A stretch of 64,000 bases of DNA, from the IMG/VR virus record IMGVR_UViG_3300019487_000029, positions 1 to 64,000 of that record; one strand, written 5' to 3'. Shown here piece by piece: positions 1 to 8,334 of this stretch. A program made the position numbers and the translations under genes. Positions within the stretch are counted from its first letter, which is position 1; the number at the start of each line of letters is the position of its first letter. Source of the stretch: a virus. The notes beneath the pieces are model-generated. The model was not told the origin of the DNA. It made no database searches and worked only from the letters and a program-made list of their open reading frames with translations.

Positions 1-148
1 ATACTTCTTCTGGATAGTCAGTCACAAACTTGCAAATCTTCCGATAGTTCTTGTCCACTTCAAGACGAAGACGCTCACCAGTCGCCTGCACCTTCAATGC
101 ACGCTCTTTGATCTCAAGCTCTCGTTTCTTTCTGCTGTTATCTGCCAT
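1..148 (-). CDS. Unknown protein, N-terminal part (runs off window)
   Basis: From an ATG at 148 the frame reads leftward and stays open to the window edge (49 codons). The visible N-terminus begins MADNSRKKRELEIKERALK and is charged and probably helical. No family recognised. The HNH gene at 162-758 lies just upstream on the same strand, 13 bp away, suggesting that the HNH gene was inserted in front of this gene. Confidence 0.6.
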   Translation of the reverse strand, partial: MADNSRKKRELEIKERALKVQATGERLRLEVDKNYRKICKFVTDYPEEV

Positions 149-161
149 ACTTTGCCTTTTT

Positions 162-758
162 CTATCCTATAAACCGATTTCCTTTTTTGATGTTGTCTAT
201 CTTTAATTTTGGTTGCAAATTTGTTAATGACCAACATTCTTTGAATTTTGGGTCGTCAATATCTTTATATTGAAACCAAGATTTTGGAGTTATGTGATCA
301 ACGTGCCATACGTCTCCATAATTTTCCCAACAAATTCCCGTTGTAAATTTACTTTCAAGATGTTTAACTAAATCTTCAAGCGTATATCCAACTAAAACTT
401 CCCATTTTCTTCCGTTCTTCTTTTCTTTAAGAGCATGGTGTATGTTTCCTCGGATGTTATTGGAAAGACGATGGATGGGATTTTGCATTGCTTTTCTATC
501 CCAATTTCTCTTATATTCCTTCACTTTATCAGAATGCTTCGCATTCCATTTTTTGGTGTAAGAGTAGTTTAATTCTTTATTTTCACTCTTCCATGTTTTT
601 ATGTAATCAAGAATTTCTGATTTTTTGGTATCGTATCTTAAACGCTGAGTCTTTTTTTGACATTCTTTGCATCTGGAAGATAACTTATCCTTTGTTGTAG
701 GATGTCTATAAAAATATTCCTTAGCTTTCGGGGTTTTACATACAATACATTCTTTCAT
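162..758 (-). CDS. HNH homing endonuclease (type A)
   Basis: 198 residues. Two N-terminal CxxC pairs (ECIVC, CKEC) form a zinc-binding knuckle, followed by a basic helical linker. A C-terminal HNH core has VDHITPKSWF as the H-bearing strand and CWSLTNLQPKLKIDN as the alpha segment, close to residues 150-190. It is a close paralogue of the protein at 21438-22028. HNH enzymes of this type nick or cut phage DNA to spread their own gene. The AT-rich motif TATTTAT lies 6 nt before the ATG with no Shine-Dalgarno sequence. Confidence 0.9.
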   Translation of the reverse strand: MKECIVCKTPKAKEYFYRHPTTKDKLSSRCKECQKKTQRLRYDTKKSEILDYIKTWKSENKELNYSYTKKWNAKHSDKVKEYKRNWDRKAMQNPIHRLSNNIRGNIHHALKEKKNGRKWEVLVGYTLEDLVKHLESKFTTGICWENYGDVWHVDHITPKSWFQYKDIDDPKFKECWSLTNLQPKLKIDNIKKGNRFIG

Positions 759-875
759 TCTCTATAAATAGATTGTCTGACTCTAAAATAAACAAGAAGT
801 AGTATTTATATGAATTTCACCGATTTATTATCAAACGTATTTATCAAACGTATTTATAAAAGACTATTTATAACT

Positions 876-1028
876 ATGAAGAAATTCGTCTCATTTGAGT
901 ACATCAAACAGTTGCTCGGCTTCTCCAAAGAGATGCCTAAGTCTGTGGATATTCAAATGAAAACCTCAACAGAGAAATCCAAGAAGAAAGCCCCCAAGAA
1001 GAATCGCAGGGGTCGTGGAAAGAAATAA
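876..1028 (+). CDS. Small basic protein (50 aa)
   Basis: ATG at 876 follows TATTTAT after 4 nt, the same spacing seen at other starts in this window, so this start is preferred over the in-frame ATG at 810. The C-terminal third is very basic (KSKKKAPKKNRRGRGKK), suggesting nucleic-acid binding. The leader contains a tandem duplication of ATCAAACGTATTT. No family recognised. Confidence 0.6.
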   Translation: MKKFVSFEYIKQLLGFSKEMPKSVDIQMKTSTEKSKKKAPKKNRRGRGKK

Positions 1029-1030
1029 GG

Positions 1031-1783
1031 TCACTCGCCATTAAACTTGGCAAGCATCCTTACGAATTCACTGTCTGTTATTTGTTGAAGTAACTTTGCG
1101 TTCGGTACTACGCAATGCCCACCTATTTTCCCCACCGGCGGCGTCAACATCTGCTGAACAAACCTATCCTCATTCAGCTTTTTATATCCTTCGTTGTACA
1201 TCCGCTGATACCCCAAAATCACTTCCTCAAACTTCAACCCAAACTTGTCACACAATGCCTTCTGCTCGGCAGCAAAAAGAATGTTAATGCCATACCTCGT
1301 CGTAGAAAGTATCTTCCCCAACTCCGTCACCTTCGCATCCTCAAACGTCTCCACACTCAACCCAGTCCTCTTATAAAAAGCCCCAACCACCTTGCTATCC
1401 TTCCCACCTACCAACCGAGTAAACGTCTTGAACCCATCATACAACTTCGGATGCCTACCCTCAACAGGCGAATGAACAACATTCTCCCCAAGCCTCTCCG
1501 TCACCCCCGGCAACACAGTGCTATAAATAATCACATGCTTGCTCGGATATGCCTTCATATAATAACTCACATCCGTATGAAATCCCTCGGCACTAGAAAA
1601 AGGAATACATACATGCATCATGTCAAATTCATCCCCCTTCACACACTCACTCAAATGATCACGCTCCACTACCCGATCACCTAAGTCAATCCCACTAATC
1701 ACTCCCCTCTTCACATCATTCAATAAAAACGTATGCACACACGTTCCTATTTGCCCACGTATTCCAATTATTATATGCTTCAT
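1031..1783 (-). CDS. NDP-sugar dehydrogenase-like protein
   Basis: About 250 residues from the ATG at 1783. The N-terminus MKHIIIGIRGQIGTCV is a Rossmann NAD-binding start (GxxGxxG-like). STVLPGVTE, SPVEGRHP, ELGKILSTTRYGINI and GKIGGHCVVPN resemble blocks of the UDP-glucose/GDP-mannose 6-dehydrogenase family, although the protein is shorter than the usual ~430 residues and lacks the C-terminal NDP-binding domain. It may modify nucleotide sugars; GDP-fucose synthase is encoded at 43049. The frame stays open further upstream (ATG at 1820), but homology supports 1783. Confidence 0.65.
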   Translation of the reverse strand: MKHIIIGIRGQIGTCVHTFLLNDVKRGVISGIDLGDRVVERDHLSECVKGDEFDMMHVCIPFSSAEGFHTDVSYYMKAYPSKHVIIYSTVLPGVTERLGENVVHSPVEGRHPKLYDGFKTFTRLVGGKDSKVVGAFYKRTGLSVETFEDAKVTELGKILSTTRYGINILFAAEQKALCDKFGLKFEEVILGYQRMYNEGYKKLNEDRFVQQMLTPPVGKIGGHCVVPNAKLLQQITDSEFVRMLAKFNGE

Positions 1784-1929
1784 CACACACCCACGCTTTG
1801 TCGTCTGTTTTGGATTCTTCATGGTAAGTCTCTTGTCTCCCTCTTCGGTGCTCGGCAATCCTTCAATGCTCAAACCACACCATGCAGAATAACTATCATC
1901 AAAACATATCATACTCACTCCCCCATCAC

Positions 1930-2286
1930 AACAGCCAGTGTGATTGTGGTAAAATGAAGGTTGCATTTCGTAGTAGATTGCTTAGTGGAGCAATTAAATC
2001 ATGCGGGTGTTACCGAGGGGAGAATGTAAGATTAAAAAATCCACCTTACTATTGGATATATGGTAAACTCTTACATTCAGCAAATAATGCGGGAAGAGAA
2101 TGTTCTTTGACATTTGAAGATTTTTTGACATTTATAAATATATCTCAATGCCATTATTGTAATTCAAAAATAGAATGGTTTCCTTATTCCACATCTCGCA
2201 ATTTTTCATATTATTTAGATCGAGTAAATAATGAATTAGGATATTCAATCGAAAATTGTGTCGTCTGTTGTACGTTTCATTTTTAG
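1930..2286 (+). pseudogene. HNH endonuclease fragment
   Basis: The frame encodes CDCGKMKV...SGAIKSCGC, the zinc-binding N-terminal region of a common phage HNH family, then YYLDRVNNELGYSIENCVVCC, the HNH region, and stops right after the last CC. The N-terminus has no plausible start (the frame runs antisense through the dehydrogenase gene) and the C-terminal helix is missing. Probably a decayed homing endonuclease truncated at both ends. Confidence 0.55.
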
Positions 2287-2351
2287 ATATTCATAGATAT
2301 AATAAATTTGTTTCTATAAGGTCAAGTAACGTATAAAAAGAAATCCACATT

Positions 2352-2408
2352 GCCCCACAAAGACCCACAAAGACCCACAAAGACCCACGAGGATATTATA
2401 CCTCGTGT
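2352..2408. repeat. Tandem 10-bp repeat followed by perfect inverted repeat
   Basis: Just over three copies of CCCACAAAGA run from about 2353 to 2388, directly followed by CACGAGG-atattata-CCTCGTG, a 7-bp perfect hairpin at 2386-2407. No T-run follows. It sits upstream of the small membrane ORF at 2436. Confidence 0.7.
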
Positions 2409-2435
2409 ACGTGATACAGATACAAATCTTTTTTC

Positions 2436-2648
2436 ATGGGCGGCGATACGTATTCATATATGATACAACTTATTTGGTTTGCTATTCGGCCTTATCTGAT
2501 ACCGATAGGGATACCTTTGCTTATTACTTTGGGCATGGTGTATTGGTATTTCTATGATGAGATATAGACGAAGCTGGGTGAGAAGCAATTGGAGGATATA
2601 GAGGAGCCTGACGATGATGAAGATGAAGATAATATTCTTAATCCATAA
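2436..2648 (+). CDS. Small membrane protein interrupted by in-frame TAG
   Basis: ATG 2436 opens 43 codons with two hydrophobic stretches (LIWFAIRPYLIPIGIPLLI and LGMVYWYFY), then TAG at 2565-2567. The same frame continues for 26 more codons as an acidic tail (EEPDDDEDED) to TAA at 2648. A membrane anchor plus acidic cytoplasmic tail looks like one protein, so either TAG is read through, the gene is a nonsense mutant, or the tail is not translated. No family recognised. Confidence 0.45.
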
Positions 2649-2692
2649 ATACATACATACGTATTTACGTGTTTCACCGAATAGGTATTTAT

Positions 2693-3211
2693 TTATATTT
2701 TACCCATTGTTTTGGATGATTCGTATAGAAGTTTAAGTGTATCATAAAAAGTATTTGCTGAGTGGTATCCTTTGAGAGCATTAACTCCCCAACAACAGAA
2801 TACAGTGTTTTCTTTTGTATAGCCGAGGGTGGAGGAGTAACGGTCGAGGGAAATAAGAAGTGGGTCACGGTCTAAATGATGAATGGTACGAAGTGCCATA
2901 GGAATGCCTGTATAGAAACATTTCCCTTCTTGATTTTTATAAATGTCACGTAAATTTTGAATTGATAGAGAATATTCAATTCTTTTTGTTTTAGCATTAG
3001 AGCGAGATGATTGTGATATTTTGTAAAAAGTAGCTTCTAGCATGTCTTTTGGGTTAGTGCTATAAAAGAGTTTTTCTTGCCATTTTTTTGTATTGTGAGA
3101 TGTACATGATTTACATTTGGTAGCATATCTGTTTTTGTGTTGATTGTAATAAAATTCAGTTAATGATTTTTCTTGACTGCACCGAGGGCATAGTTTAGTT
3201 TCAATATTCAT
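2693..3211 (-). CDS. HNH homing endonuclease (type B)
   Basis: 172 residues. Two CxxC pairs (CPRC, CKSC) at the N-terminus; the C-terminal core GKCFYTGIPM...DPLLISLDRYSS..GYTKENTVFCCW is shared with the genes at 6089-6580 and 38896-39387. These three form one family of free-standing HNH enzymes. It stands alone between short intergenic segments carrying TTTCACCGAAT motifs. Confidence 0.85.
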   Translation of the reverse strand: MNIETKLCPRCSQEKSLTEFYYNQHKNRYATKCKSCTSHNTKKWQEKLFYSTNPKDMLEATFYKISQSSRSNAKTKRIEYSLSIQNLRDIYKNQEGKCFYTGIPMALRTIHHLDRDPLLISLDRYSSTLGYTKENTVFCCWGVNALKGYHSANTFYDTLKLLYESSKTMGKI

Positions 3212-3324
3212 AACAATAGATATTATGAAATAAGTGTAAAAATACTTATTTTAGATATTTCTTGAAAAATGGTCATTTTCACCGAATAGATATTTTTATA
3301 TTCTTTTTCTCACCGATTCGGAGC

Positions 3325-3351
3325 AAGTGTAATTTAAGTCCTGTAATTAGT
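3325..3351. repeat. 24-bp palindromic element, copy 1
   Basis: Contains TTAAGTCCTGTAATTAGT. Arms approximate AGTAATTA/TAATTAGT around TAGTCCTG. Lies in the intergenic stretch before the HNH gene at 3540. Confidence 0.7.
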
Positions 3352-3539
3352 CCCAAAAGCCAATTTTCGCAAAATACCTATATCCCATATGGAGCATATT
3401 GGTATGTGCTATTGGGGATATAGGTATGGAGGATGGAAATAAAATCAGGGCAGGGGAGGCACATAGTTATTATAACATACTTAAAAACAGATGTCAAATA
3501 AAAAGTGAAGAAATATATTTCTTCACATATTTATGGGAT

Positions 3540-3992
3540 ATGAAGAATTGCAAGTATTGTGGAAATCCGTGTAAGAGTATGATAACTTGTCCTTGTGGGA
3601 AATGGGTAGAAGAGCGTGGAAAGTATCAGAGGTCTAAGGCGAAGCGGTTATATTGGAAACAGCCATTTCGGAGGATGCTCAAGGTAATGGTTACGAATAA
3701 TCGCCAGAGGTCGCTTAGAGACCTTCCATTTGCCATTAGAGCGGTTGACTTGGCATTATTGGCCAAGAGGCAGAAAATGCTTTGTGCATTGACCGGGAGG
3801 CGTCTGACGAACGAGAACATATCTCCTGACCATATCATACCGATTTCCAAGGGCGGGACACATGACATAGGGAATATCCGTTTAGTGGACAGGGATGCCA
3901 ACATTGCTCGAGCATCATTATCTGATGAGGATTTCTTGAGGTTATGTAGGGATGTTGTAAAAACTCTTGACAAAGGGGATGGGGGTTGGTAA
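3540..3992 (+). CDS. HNH endonuclease (type E)
   Basis: 150 residues from the ATG at 3540, which lies 5 nt after ATATTTAT (3527-3534). N-terminal zinc knuckle CKYCGNPC...CPCG, basic middle region, then the HNH core CALTGRRL..ISPDHIIPISKGGTHDIGNIRLVDRDANIARASL. In-frame codons after its TAA continue open into the next ORF, suggesting insertion within or beside that gene. Confidence 0.85.
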   Translation: MKNCKYCGNPCKSMITCPCGKWVEERGKYQRSKAKRLYWKQPFRRMLKVMVTNNRQRSLRDLPFAIRAVDLALLAKRQKMLCALTGRRLTNENISPDHIIPISKGGTHDIGNIRLVDRDANIARASLSDEDFLRLCRDVVKTLDKGDGGW

Positions 3993-4073
3993 AGTGAAGA
4001 TGGAATAAGTCATAATAAAAACATTGTTGATAAAATAACGGAAGTTGCTTCCAAAGTTGCCGATGCTCAAAAA

Positions 4074-4382
4074 ATGATGGGAGATTATGACCATGTATTT
4101 GAGATGGTATGTGATCCCAAATCCATACCTGTAGAGCCTTTGGTTTTCTTTACTAGCGATTCTCATATAGGACAATCAGTTGACCATATTCAACCTATAA
4201 AAACGGTTGTACGGCATCCGGGGGTTAAGGTGGAGTATCCTTGTGTATTTCAGTCGAAGCCTAATGGGGTGATGTACAAGTTGAAGATTCCCAAGTCATT
4301 TCCGCCAGCGATAGAGTTGCCGAGTTCGGCGTTTGGGAAGATGGTGATGAAAAAGATTCAGGACTTAAAAAAAGTCTCTTGA
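4074..4382 (+). CDS. Unknown protein, start uncertain
   Basis: 102 residues from the ATG at 4074, but the frame is open back to the HNH stop at 3992 (about 27 further codons, reading NIVDKITEVASKVADAQK just before the ATG) with no ATG there. This may be the 3' part of a gene whose 5' end was displaced by the HNH insertion, or it may use a rare start. No family recognised. Confidence 0.5.
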   Translation: MMGDYDHVFEMVCDPKSIPVEPLVFFTSDSHIGQSVDHIQPIKTVVRHPGVKVEYPCVFQSKPNGVMYKLKIPKSFPPAIELPSSAFGKMVMKKIQDLKKVS

Positions 4383-4419
4383 CACTTTCTATAGAGTAGG
4401 TAAGGTAAGATGTGGATAT

Positions 4420-4593
4420 ATGGATACGTTTCATGTAACAATGAAAAGCCCGAAGGGGATTGAGAAGTTGTTTACTGGTGTGGCTGATTCTTTTGAAGAG
4501 ATTCGGAAGGATGCCGAGCGGGAGTATCCACGTCATGTGATTACGGAGATTGAGAATGCTACCACGGGTGAGACAAAGGAATTTCGTGAATAA
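4420..4593 (+). CDS. Unknown small protein (57 aa)
   Basis: ATG 4420 to TAA 4593; the last codons overlap the GTG start of the methyltransferase (GTGAATAA), suggesting translational coupling. The sequence is acidic and helical (FEEIRKDAEREYP). No family recognised. Confidence 0.6.
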   Translation: MDTFHVTMKSPKGIEKLFTGVADSFEEIRKDAEREYPRHVITEIENATTGETKEFRE

Positions 4594-5392
4594 ATCATTT
4601 TTGAAGTGGGCGGGAGGCAAGAGTTTGCTATTCCCTCAGATTATGGCTTTGGTGCCGCCCGATGAACGCAAGGGGGCATTCATTGAGCCTTTTGTGGGGT
4701 CGGGTGTGGTAGCCTTGAATGCACCATTTGAGCGAATCGTCATCAATGACACCAATGAGGGATTGATGCTTCTGTGGACTGAACTCAAATGGGGTCAAGA
4801 GGACTTCATCGAAGAGTGCCGTGAGTTATTCACCGGCGAGTTCAATAATCAGGTTTCTTTCCAAACCATTCGGGCATCCTTCAACAAGCAGCCATGTGGC
4901 AAGTACTTTTTATACCTCAACCGTCATTGTTTCAATGGGTTATGTCGCTTTAACCTGAAGGGTGAATTCAATGTCCCCTTCGGCAAGTATGACAAGCCCT
5001 ATTTCCCGGAGAAGGAACTGAGGGAAGCTCTTTTGGTCTTGAAGAAGACCAGAATGTACCAATTGGACTTTGGGGATATGATGAACATGGCGGAAGAGGG
5101 CGACGTGGTTTACTGTGACCCGCCTTACTTGCCGCTGTCGGACACTTCCAACTTCACGGCTTATTCCAAGGGTGGGTTCTCTATGGATGATCAAGTGAGA
5201 TTGGTTGACCGTGCTTTGCGGTTGCGTGACCGTGGGGCAACTGTGATTATTTCCAACAATGACACGCCTTTGGCACGGAATCTGTATAAAAAGGCTGATC
5301 ACATTCATTTTCTTCAGGTCGCCAAGCGGATTTCCTGCAAGGCTGATGGACGGAAGAAGTCGGGGGAATTGATGGCGGTGTACCGTCCTTGA
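4586..5392 (+). CDS. dam: DNA adenine methyltransferase, D12 class (Dam-like)
   Basis: 268 residues from GTG 4586, which overlaps the previous stop; the upstream ATG at 4550 would extend antisense-like codons with no family match. The FLKWAGGK start, IEPFVGSGVVAL (SAM-binding motif I), YFLYLNRHCFNGLCRFN and VVYCDPPYLPLS (catalytic DPPY motif) are in the order expected for D12-class N6-adenine methyltransferases such as Dam/T4 Dam. Its length matches the family. It probably methylates adenines in phage DNA to protect it from host restriction or to time replication. Confidence 0.95.
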   Translation: MNKSFLKWAGGKSLLFPQIMALVPPDERKGAFIEPFVGSGVVALNAPFERIVINDTNEGLMLLWTELKWGQEDFIEECRELFTGEFNNQVSFQTIRASFNKQPCGKYFLYLNRHCFNGLCRFNLKGEFNVPFGKYDKPYFPEKELREALLVLKKTRMYQLDFGDMMNMAEEGDVVYCDPPYLPLSDTSNFTAYSKGGFSMDDQVRLVDRALRLRDRGATVIISNNDTPLARNLYKKADHIHFLQVAKRISCKADGRKKSGELMAVYRP

Positions 5393-5397
5393 AGCTT

Positions 5398-5613
5398 ATG
5401 TTGTGCCAAGATGATAGTTGTGACATGAGTCACTGCACGGGTTGTGGTGCTCACATGATGGGTGCCCATTTACCGTTGGGTTCTATTTGCGACAGTTGCA
5501 AGGAATCCATTGGGAGTGAGATGGACCGCTATTCAGAGGCGGCATCTGTCATTATGCAGTATGAAAAAGGTTTAGAAAAAGCCTTGACTACTCGTTCGGG
5601 TAGTGTAAGGTAA
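5398..5613 (+). CDS. Small Cys/His-rich protein
   Basis: 71 residues. CQDDSCDMSHCTGC and CDSC give zinc-ribbon-like cysteine pairs in the first 40 residues, followed by a helix. ATG 5398 is 5 nt after the methyltransferase stop; an in-frame TTG at 5389 overlaps it. Probably the same operon as dam. Function unknown. Confidence 0.6.
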   Translation: MLCQDDSCDMSHCTGCGAHMMGAHLPLGSICDSCKESIGSEMDRYSEAASVIMQYEKGLEKALTTRSGSVR

Positions 5614-5616
5614 GAC

Positions 5617-5850
5617 ATGAACGCAACAACTGAACCGCCTCGTCAAACGAATTTCAAATGCCCGATCTGCGATCACTTGATGGTCGCCCGTGATGGGCAA
5701 GTCTTGGACCCGAAGGATGGAGTCACTGTCTGGTGTGGGAATACGCATGGCTCCGCACCCGGTCAATGTTCAGCACAAGAAGTTGCTGGGCACGGCAACA
5801 ATGAAAAAGCTGCTTACGAAATCATTACTCAGAAATACAAGAAAGGCTGA
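5617..5850 (+). CDS. Small zinc-ribbon protein
   Basis: 77 residues starting 3 nt after the preceding stop. CPIC at residues 15-18 and later single cysteines (WCGN, GQCS) plus histidines suggest a zinc ribbon. Followed after 3 nt by another small ORF, so it is part of a tight rightward operon. Function unknown. Confidence 0.6.
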   Translation: MNATTEPPRQTNFKCPICDHLMVARDGQVLDPKDGVTVWCGNTHGSAPGQCSAQEVAGHGNNEKAAYEIITQKYKKG

Positions 5851-5853
5851 ACT

Positions 5854-6030
5854 ATGACCCCACTCCCTGTCAATCCAAACGTCCTTATCCTCGTTGATAA
5901 GGAAGGCAAAGTCCTTGAAGCTGCAACCAATGTGGCTCCCGACTTGAAGGTTACTGTCACGTCGGATTTGGCTGTTTTCAATGAGGAAGCCAAAGGCAAG
6001 ACTTTCCGGCAGACCACACGGTCCAACTGA
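5854..6030 (+). CDS. Unknown small protein (58 aa)
   Basis: ATG 5854 to TGA 6030, 3 nt behind the previous gene. It reads like a small beta-rich protein (NVLILVDKEGKVLEAATNV). A strong hairpin at 6056-6083 ends the operon. No family recognised. Confidence 0.55.
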   Translation: MTPLPVNPNVLILVDKEGKVLEAATNVAPDLKVTVTSDLAVFNEEAKGKTFRQTTRSN

Positions 6031-6055
6031 TTCACCCCGCAGCGACCTCCACACG

Positions 6056-6083
6056 CAAGCCTCGGACGCAAGTCCGAGGCTTG
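6056..6083. terminator. Perfect 12-bp hairpin, terminator-like
   Basis: CAAGCCTCGGAC-gcaa-GTCCGAGGCTTG between the rightward operon and the leftward HNH gene; only a weak T-run (TTGCTTT) follows. Confidence 0.75.
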
Positions 6084-6088
6084 TTGCT

Positions 6089-6580
6089 TTATATCTTGTG
6101 ATTGGATTTAGCTCCCTCATAGAAGAGTTTTAGTGCATTAAACATTGTAGTTTCGTCATGGATATTTTTTAACCAATTCATTCCTAAACAGCAAAGCACA
6201 ATGTTGGTTTCATCATATCCAATTTTATAATCTATTCGATCAATTGACATAAGTAATGGGTCTTTAGAATAACTTGCTAATTTCATAGGAATTCCTGTGT
6301 AATAACATTTTCCGGCTTGAGATTCGTATATTTTTCTCAGTTCGGTCATTCCTATACTTTTAGTGCAGTTATTTCTATTTCGACAAGACACATGAAGTAT
6401 TTTTGCCAATCGTGTTAAACCTCCCGTCACAGATGTTTCATCCTTCAATGCATTTTTGGTCCATCTTTTAGATTCTAATTTGGAACATTTTTTACACCAA
6501 GAATATAATGTCCCTCGTCTTTTATTAACGTAAAATTCTGTAGAGTCTTTGTTGGTTTTACATTTGGCACAAATTTTCAT
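6089..6580 (-). CDS. HNH homing endonuclease (type B)
   Basis: 163 residues from the ATG at 6580. CAKC/CKKC knuckle, then GKCYYTGIPM, DPLLMSIDRIDY and YDETNIVLCCLGMNWLKN, paralogous to 2693-3211 and 38896-39387. It lies convergently against the operon end at 6030. Confidence 0.85.
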   Translation of the reverse strand: MKICAKCKTNKDSTEFYVNKRRGTLYSWCKKCSKLESKRWTKNALKDETSVTGGLTRLAKILHVSCRNRNNCTKSIGMTELRKIYESQAGKCYYTGIPMKLASYSKDPLLMSIDRIDYKIGYDETNIVLCCLGMNWLKNIHDETTMFNALKLFYEGAKSNHKI

Positions 6581-6695
6581 CAAAGTATAAGTACATTCAG
6601 GATACTATAATGTACTCATATAAAAACAAATAATTTTTGGTTTTTTAGATTTTCAAGTTTGTAATCTCTAATTCGATTATGATCATTTCGATTCG

Positions 6696-6722
6696 ATTAC
6701 TAAATCTAGTCCTGTAATTAGT
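6696..6722. repeat. 24-bp palindromic element, copy 2
   Basis: GATTACTAAATCTAGTCC followed by TGTAATTAGT; same core as the other copies. Confidence 0.7.
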
Positions 6723-6780
6723 AATTCGAGATCAGGGAGAAATTCGAAATAAGTATTAAAAAGGGATGCGTACAAAAAGA

Positions 6781-6850
6781 AGCGGCGGTTGAAGCAACCG
6801 AGTTTCGTATTTCTACGTCTCGGCTGGTATTCAACCGCCGTTATCTCTGT
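6781..6850. ncRNA. Long stable hairpin, possible structured RNA
   Basis: GGCGGTTGAA pairs with TTCAACCGCC, with an inner CCGAG/CTCGG helix. About 65 nt of base-paired structure in a non-coding region. Direction and function unknown. Confidence 0.45.
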
Positions 6851-7184
6851 CGTCTGATTCCGTTGCCCGTTTTGGTATCGGTATGCTTTATACGGATTCT
6901 TCAGCAGCTACCGGGTCTGCTAAGGCTTCTCTTACAGAGATTCGTTAAATCTGGCTCACGTTTGCTTGCTGGTTTCCCAACGTCGCTACTTGGGTTTTGC
7001 CAAACTTAACTTGCGACAACCTTACCACTTTCATGGCAGATGTCAAATTATTTTTTCAAAAACTTTGACAGCATCGGATTCAATATGGCAGTTGATCCGA
7101 CAGACTGGAGATTTATTTTACTGATATTTTCTACCTTGTCAAATTAAATCCCTCTTTTTATTTCAAAGAGGGATATTTATGGGC

Positions 7185-7550
7185 ATGAAATGTTTGTATT
7201 GTCAAGAAGAGTTTTCGCCTCGTCGAAGAGATCAAATTTATTGTAGAAAGCGATGTGGTAGTAGAGCAAGTGCATTACGAACCGGATCAAAAGAAAGAGC
7301 CGACAGACGATGTAGTTGGAAAAAGCAAGGAATTATTTTTACTTTTGAAGAATATCTAAAAATGATGGCGGTTCAAAAGCAAAAATGTAAAATTTGTCAA
7401 GGTCAATTTTCATCTTTAGAAGTTGATCATGATCATGTGTCGGGCAAAGTCCGAGGATTGCTCTGTGGAAATTGTAATCGGGGAATTGGGCATTTCAAAG
7501 ATAATACCAAATCTTTGCAACGAGCAATTTATTATCTAAAAAAAGAATGA
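7185..7550 (+). CDS. Recombination endonuclease VII-like protein
   Basis: 121 residues from ATG 7185 (an ATG at 7179 is inside the ATATTTAT leader motif). An N-terminal CLYCQEEFSPRR..YCRKRC zinc motif precedes CKICQ...LEVDHDHVSGKVRGLLCGNCNR, the DHDH core of the T4 endonuclease VII family, followed by LQRAIYYLKK. It could be a Holliday-junction-type nuclease or a homing relative; its isolated position and its leader motif, shared with the HNH genes, favour a homing role. Confidence 0.85.
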   Translation: MKCLYCQEEFSPRRRDQIYCRKRCGSRASALRTGSKERADRRCSWKKQGIIFTFEEYLKMMAVQKQKCKICQGQFSSLEVDHDHVSGKVRGLLCGNCNRGIGHFKDNTKSLQRAIYYLKKE

Positions 7551-7577
7551 AGGCGTCCTCAACGGACGCCTTCATTC
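7545..7577. terminator. Bidirectional 14-bp hairpin terminator
   Basis: GAATGAAGGCGTCC pairs with GGACGCCTTCATTC across a 5-nt loop. It separates the convergent genes ending at 7550 (+) and 7594 (-). Confidence 0.8.
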
Positions 7578-7593
7578 CGGGTTGGCCGGTGAC

Positions 7594-8019
7594 TTAGGCA
7601 GTCACGGGAGCCGCTTCAGTGGCGGGAGCAGCTTCGGGAGCCTGGGCGATCACGGGAGCAGCGGGAGCAAGCAGAGCCGCTTTCGTCGCTTCATAGTCCG
7701 CCGTGGGCTTCGCCGGGGCGATGGAAACGCTGACCTTGGACTTGATGGCAGTCTTCAGAGCGTTCATCTTGGACCGGCGGATGTACACGAACGTCTTGCG
7801 ACCCAAGCCCTTCTTGGAATTCGACTCACGGGTTTCGTCCTTCACGAGAACGATTTCCGACTTGCCTTTGCGGGCGAAATCCCGCTTGAGGAACTTGCGA
7901 AGCGTCAACGGTGTGACGTGCTCGTTCGCCTCGACCAGATCGGCGAAGGTGAACTTTCGGCTGGGGATGCTGATCTCAGCCATTGGACGACCGGGACCAC
8001 GTTGCGATTTGTTTTTCAT
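7594..8019 (-). CDS. Putative DNA-binding protein with Ala/Pro-rich tail
   Basis: 141 residues. The basic N-terminus contains RGPGRP, an AT-hook-like element. The middle has a possible helix-turn-helix (HVTPLTLRKFLKRDFARKG) followed by basic residues. The last 35 residues are Ala/Pro/Val-rich and low complexity. Histone-like or nucleoid-associated function is possible but not proven. Base composition is higher in GC than its neighbours. Confidence 0.6.
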   Translation of the reverse strand: MKNKSQRGPGRPMAEISIPSRKFTFADLVEANEHVTPLTLRKFLKRDFARKGKSEIVLVKDETRESNSKKGLGRKTFVYIRRSKMNALKTAIKSKVSVSIAPAKPTADYEATKAALLAPAAPVIAQAPEAAPATEAAPVTA

Positions 8020-8216
8020 GCTGTTTGTTGTGTTTGTTGTTTACTGACGTTACGAGATGAATATATCCGATCCCGTATGATTGTCAAATTCTTTTTGCAC
8101 TTTTTTATCAGTTGCGAATTTAGACTTAATAATCACGGCGGGACTATATCTATCTACGCAAAAATGTCAACAAGTATTTTCAAAATCTTTTGAAGAGGAG
8201 ACCACATCCGGCCAAG

Positions 8217-8239
8217 GTAAGTACAGCCCTGTAATTAGT
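8217..8239. repeat. 24-bp palindromic element, copy 3
   Basis: GTAAGTACAGCCCTGTAATT then AGT; flanked by short GGCC inverted repeats and ACATC/GATGT. Confidence 0.75.
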
Positions 8240-8282
8240 CCGGCCAGCAGGACCACGGAGATGTGGATGTTGGGGTAGAAAA

Positions 8283-8308
8283 GCAAAAACCCCCGCAAAG
8301 CGAGGGTT
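8283..8308 (-). terminator. Rho-independent terminator of the leftward operon
   Basis: On the minus strand ACCCTCGC-ttt-GCGGGGGT followed by TTTTGC; lies just past the stop of the gene at 8335-8577. Confidence 0.8.
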
Positions 8309-8334
8309 CTTGACGAGATGTGAGGAGGACCAGC

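Larger units (their letters stand above)
6584..7184. other. 600-bp region without a convincing gene
   Basis: No ORF here looks coding on either strand. It holds a palindromic element (6696-6722), a large hairpin (6781-6850), and CCCTCTTT...AAAGAGGG at 7151-7172 just before the endonuclease VII-like gene. The middle part (6850-7130) has no structure I can name. Confidence 0.6.
8020..8334. other. Intergenic region with palindrome and terminator
   Basis: No supported gene. Contains palindromic element copy 3 (8217-8239), flanked by GGCCAAGG and CCGGCCAG, and the terminator of the leftward gene at 8335. Confidence 0.6.

Noticed and set aside
5770-6120. Minus-strand ORFs across 5.7-6.1 kb
   Set aside because: They overlap three tightly spaced rightward genes with better starts and a terminator.
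7582-8193. Gly/Ser-rich plus-strand ORF
   Set aside because: It is the antisense shadow of the Ala/Pro-rich minus-strand gene at 7594-8019.
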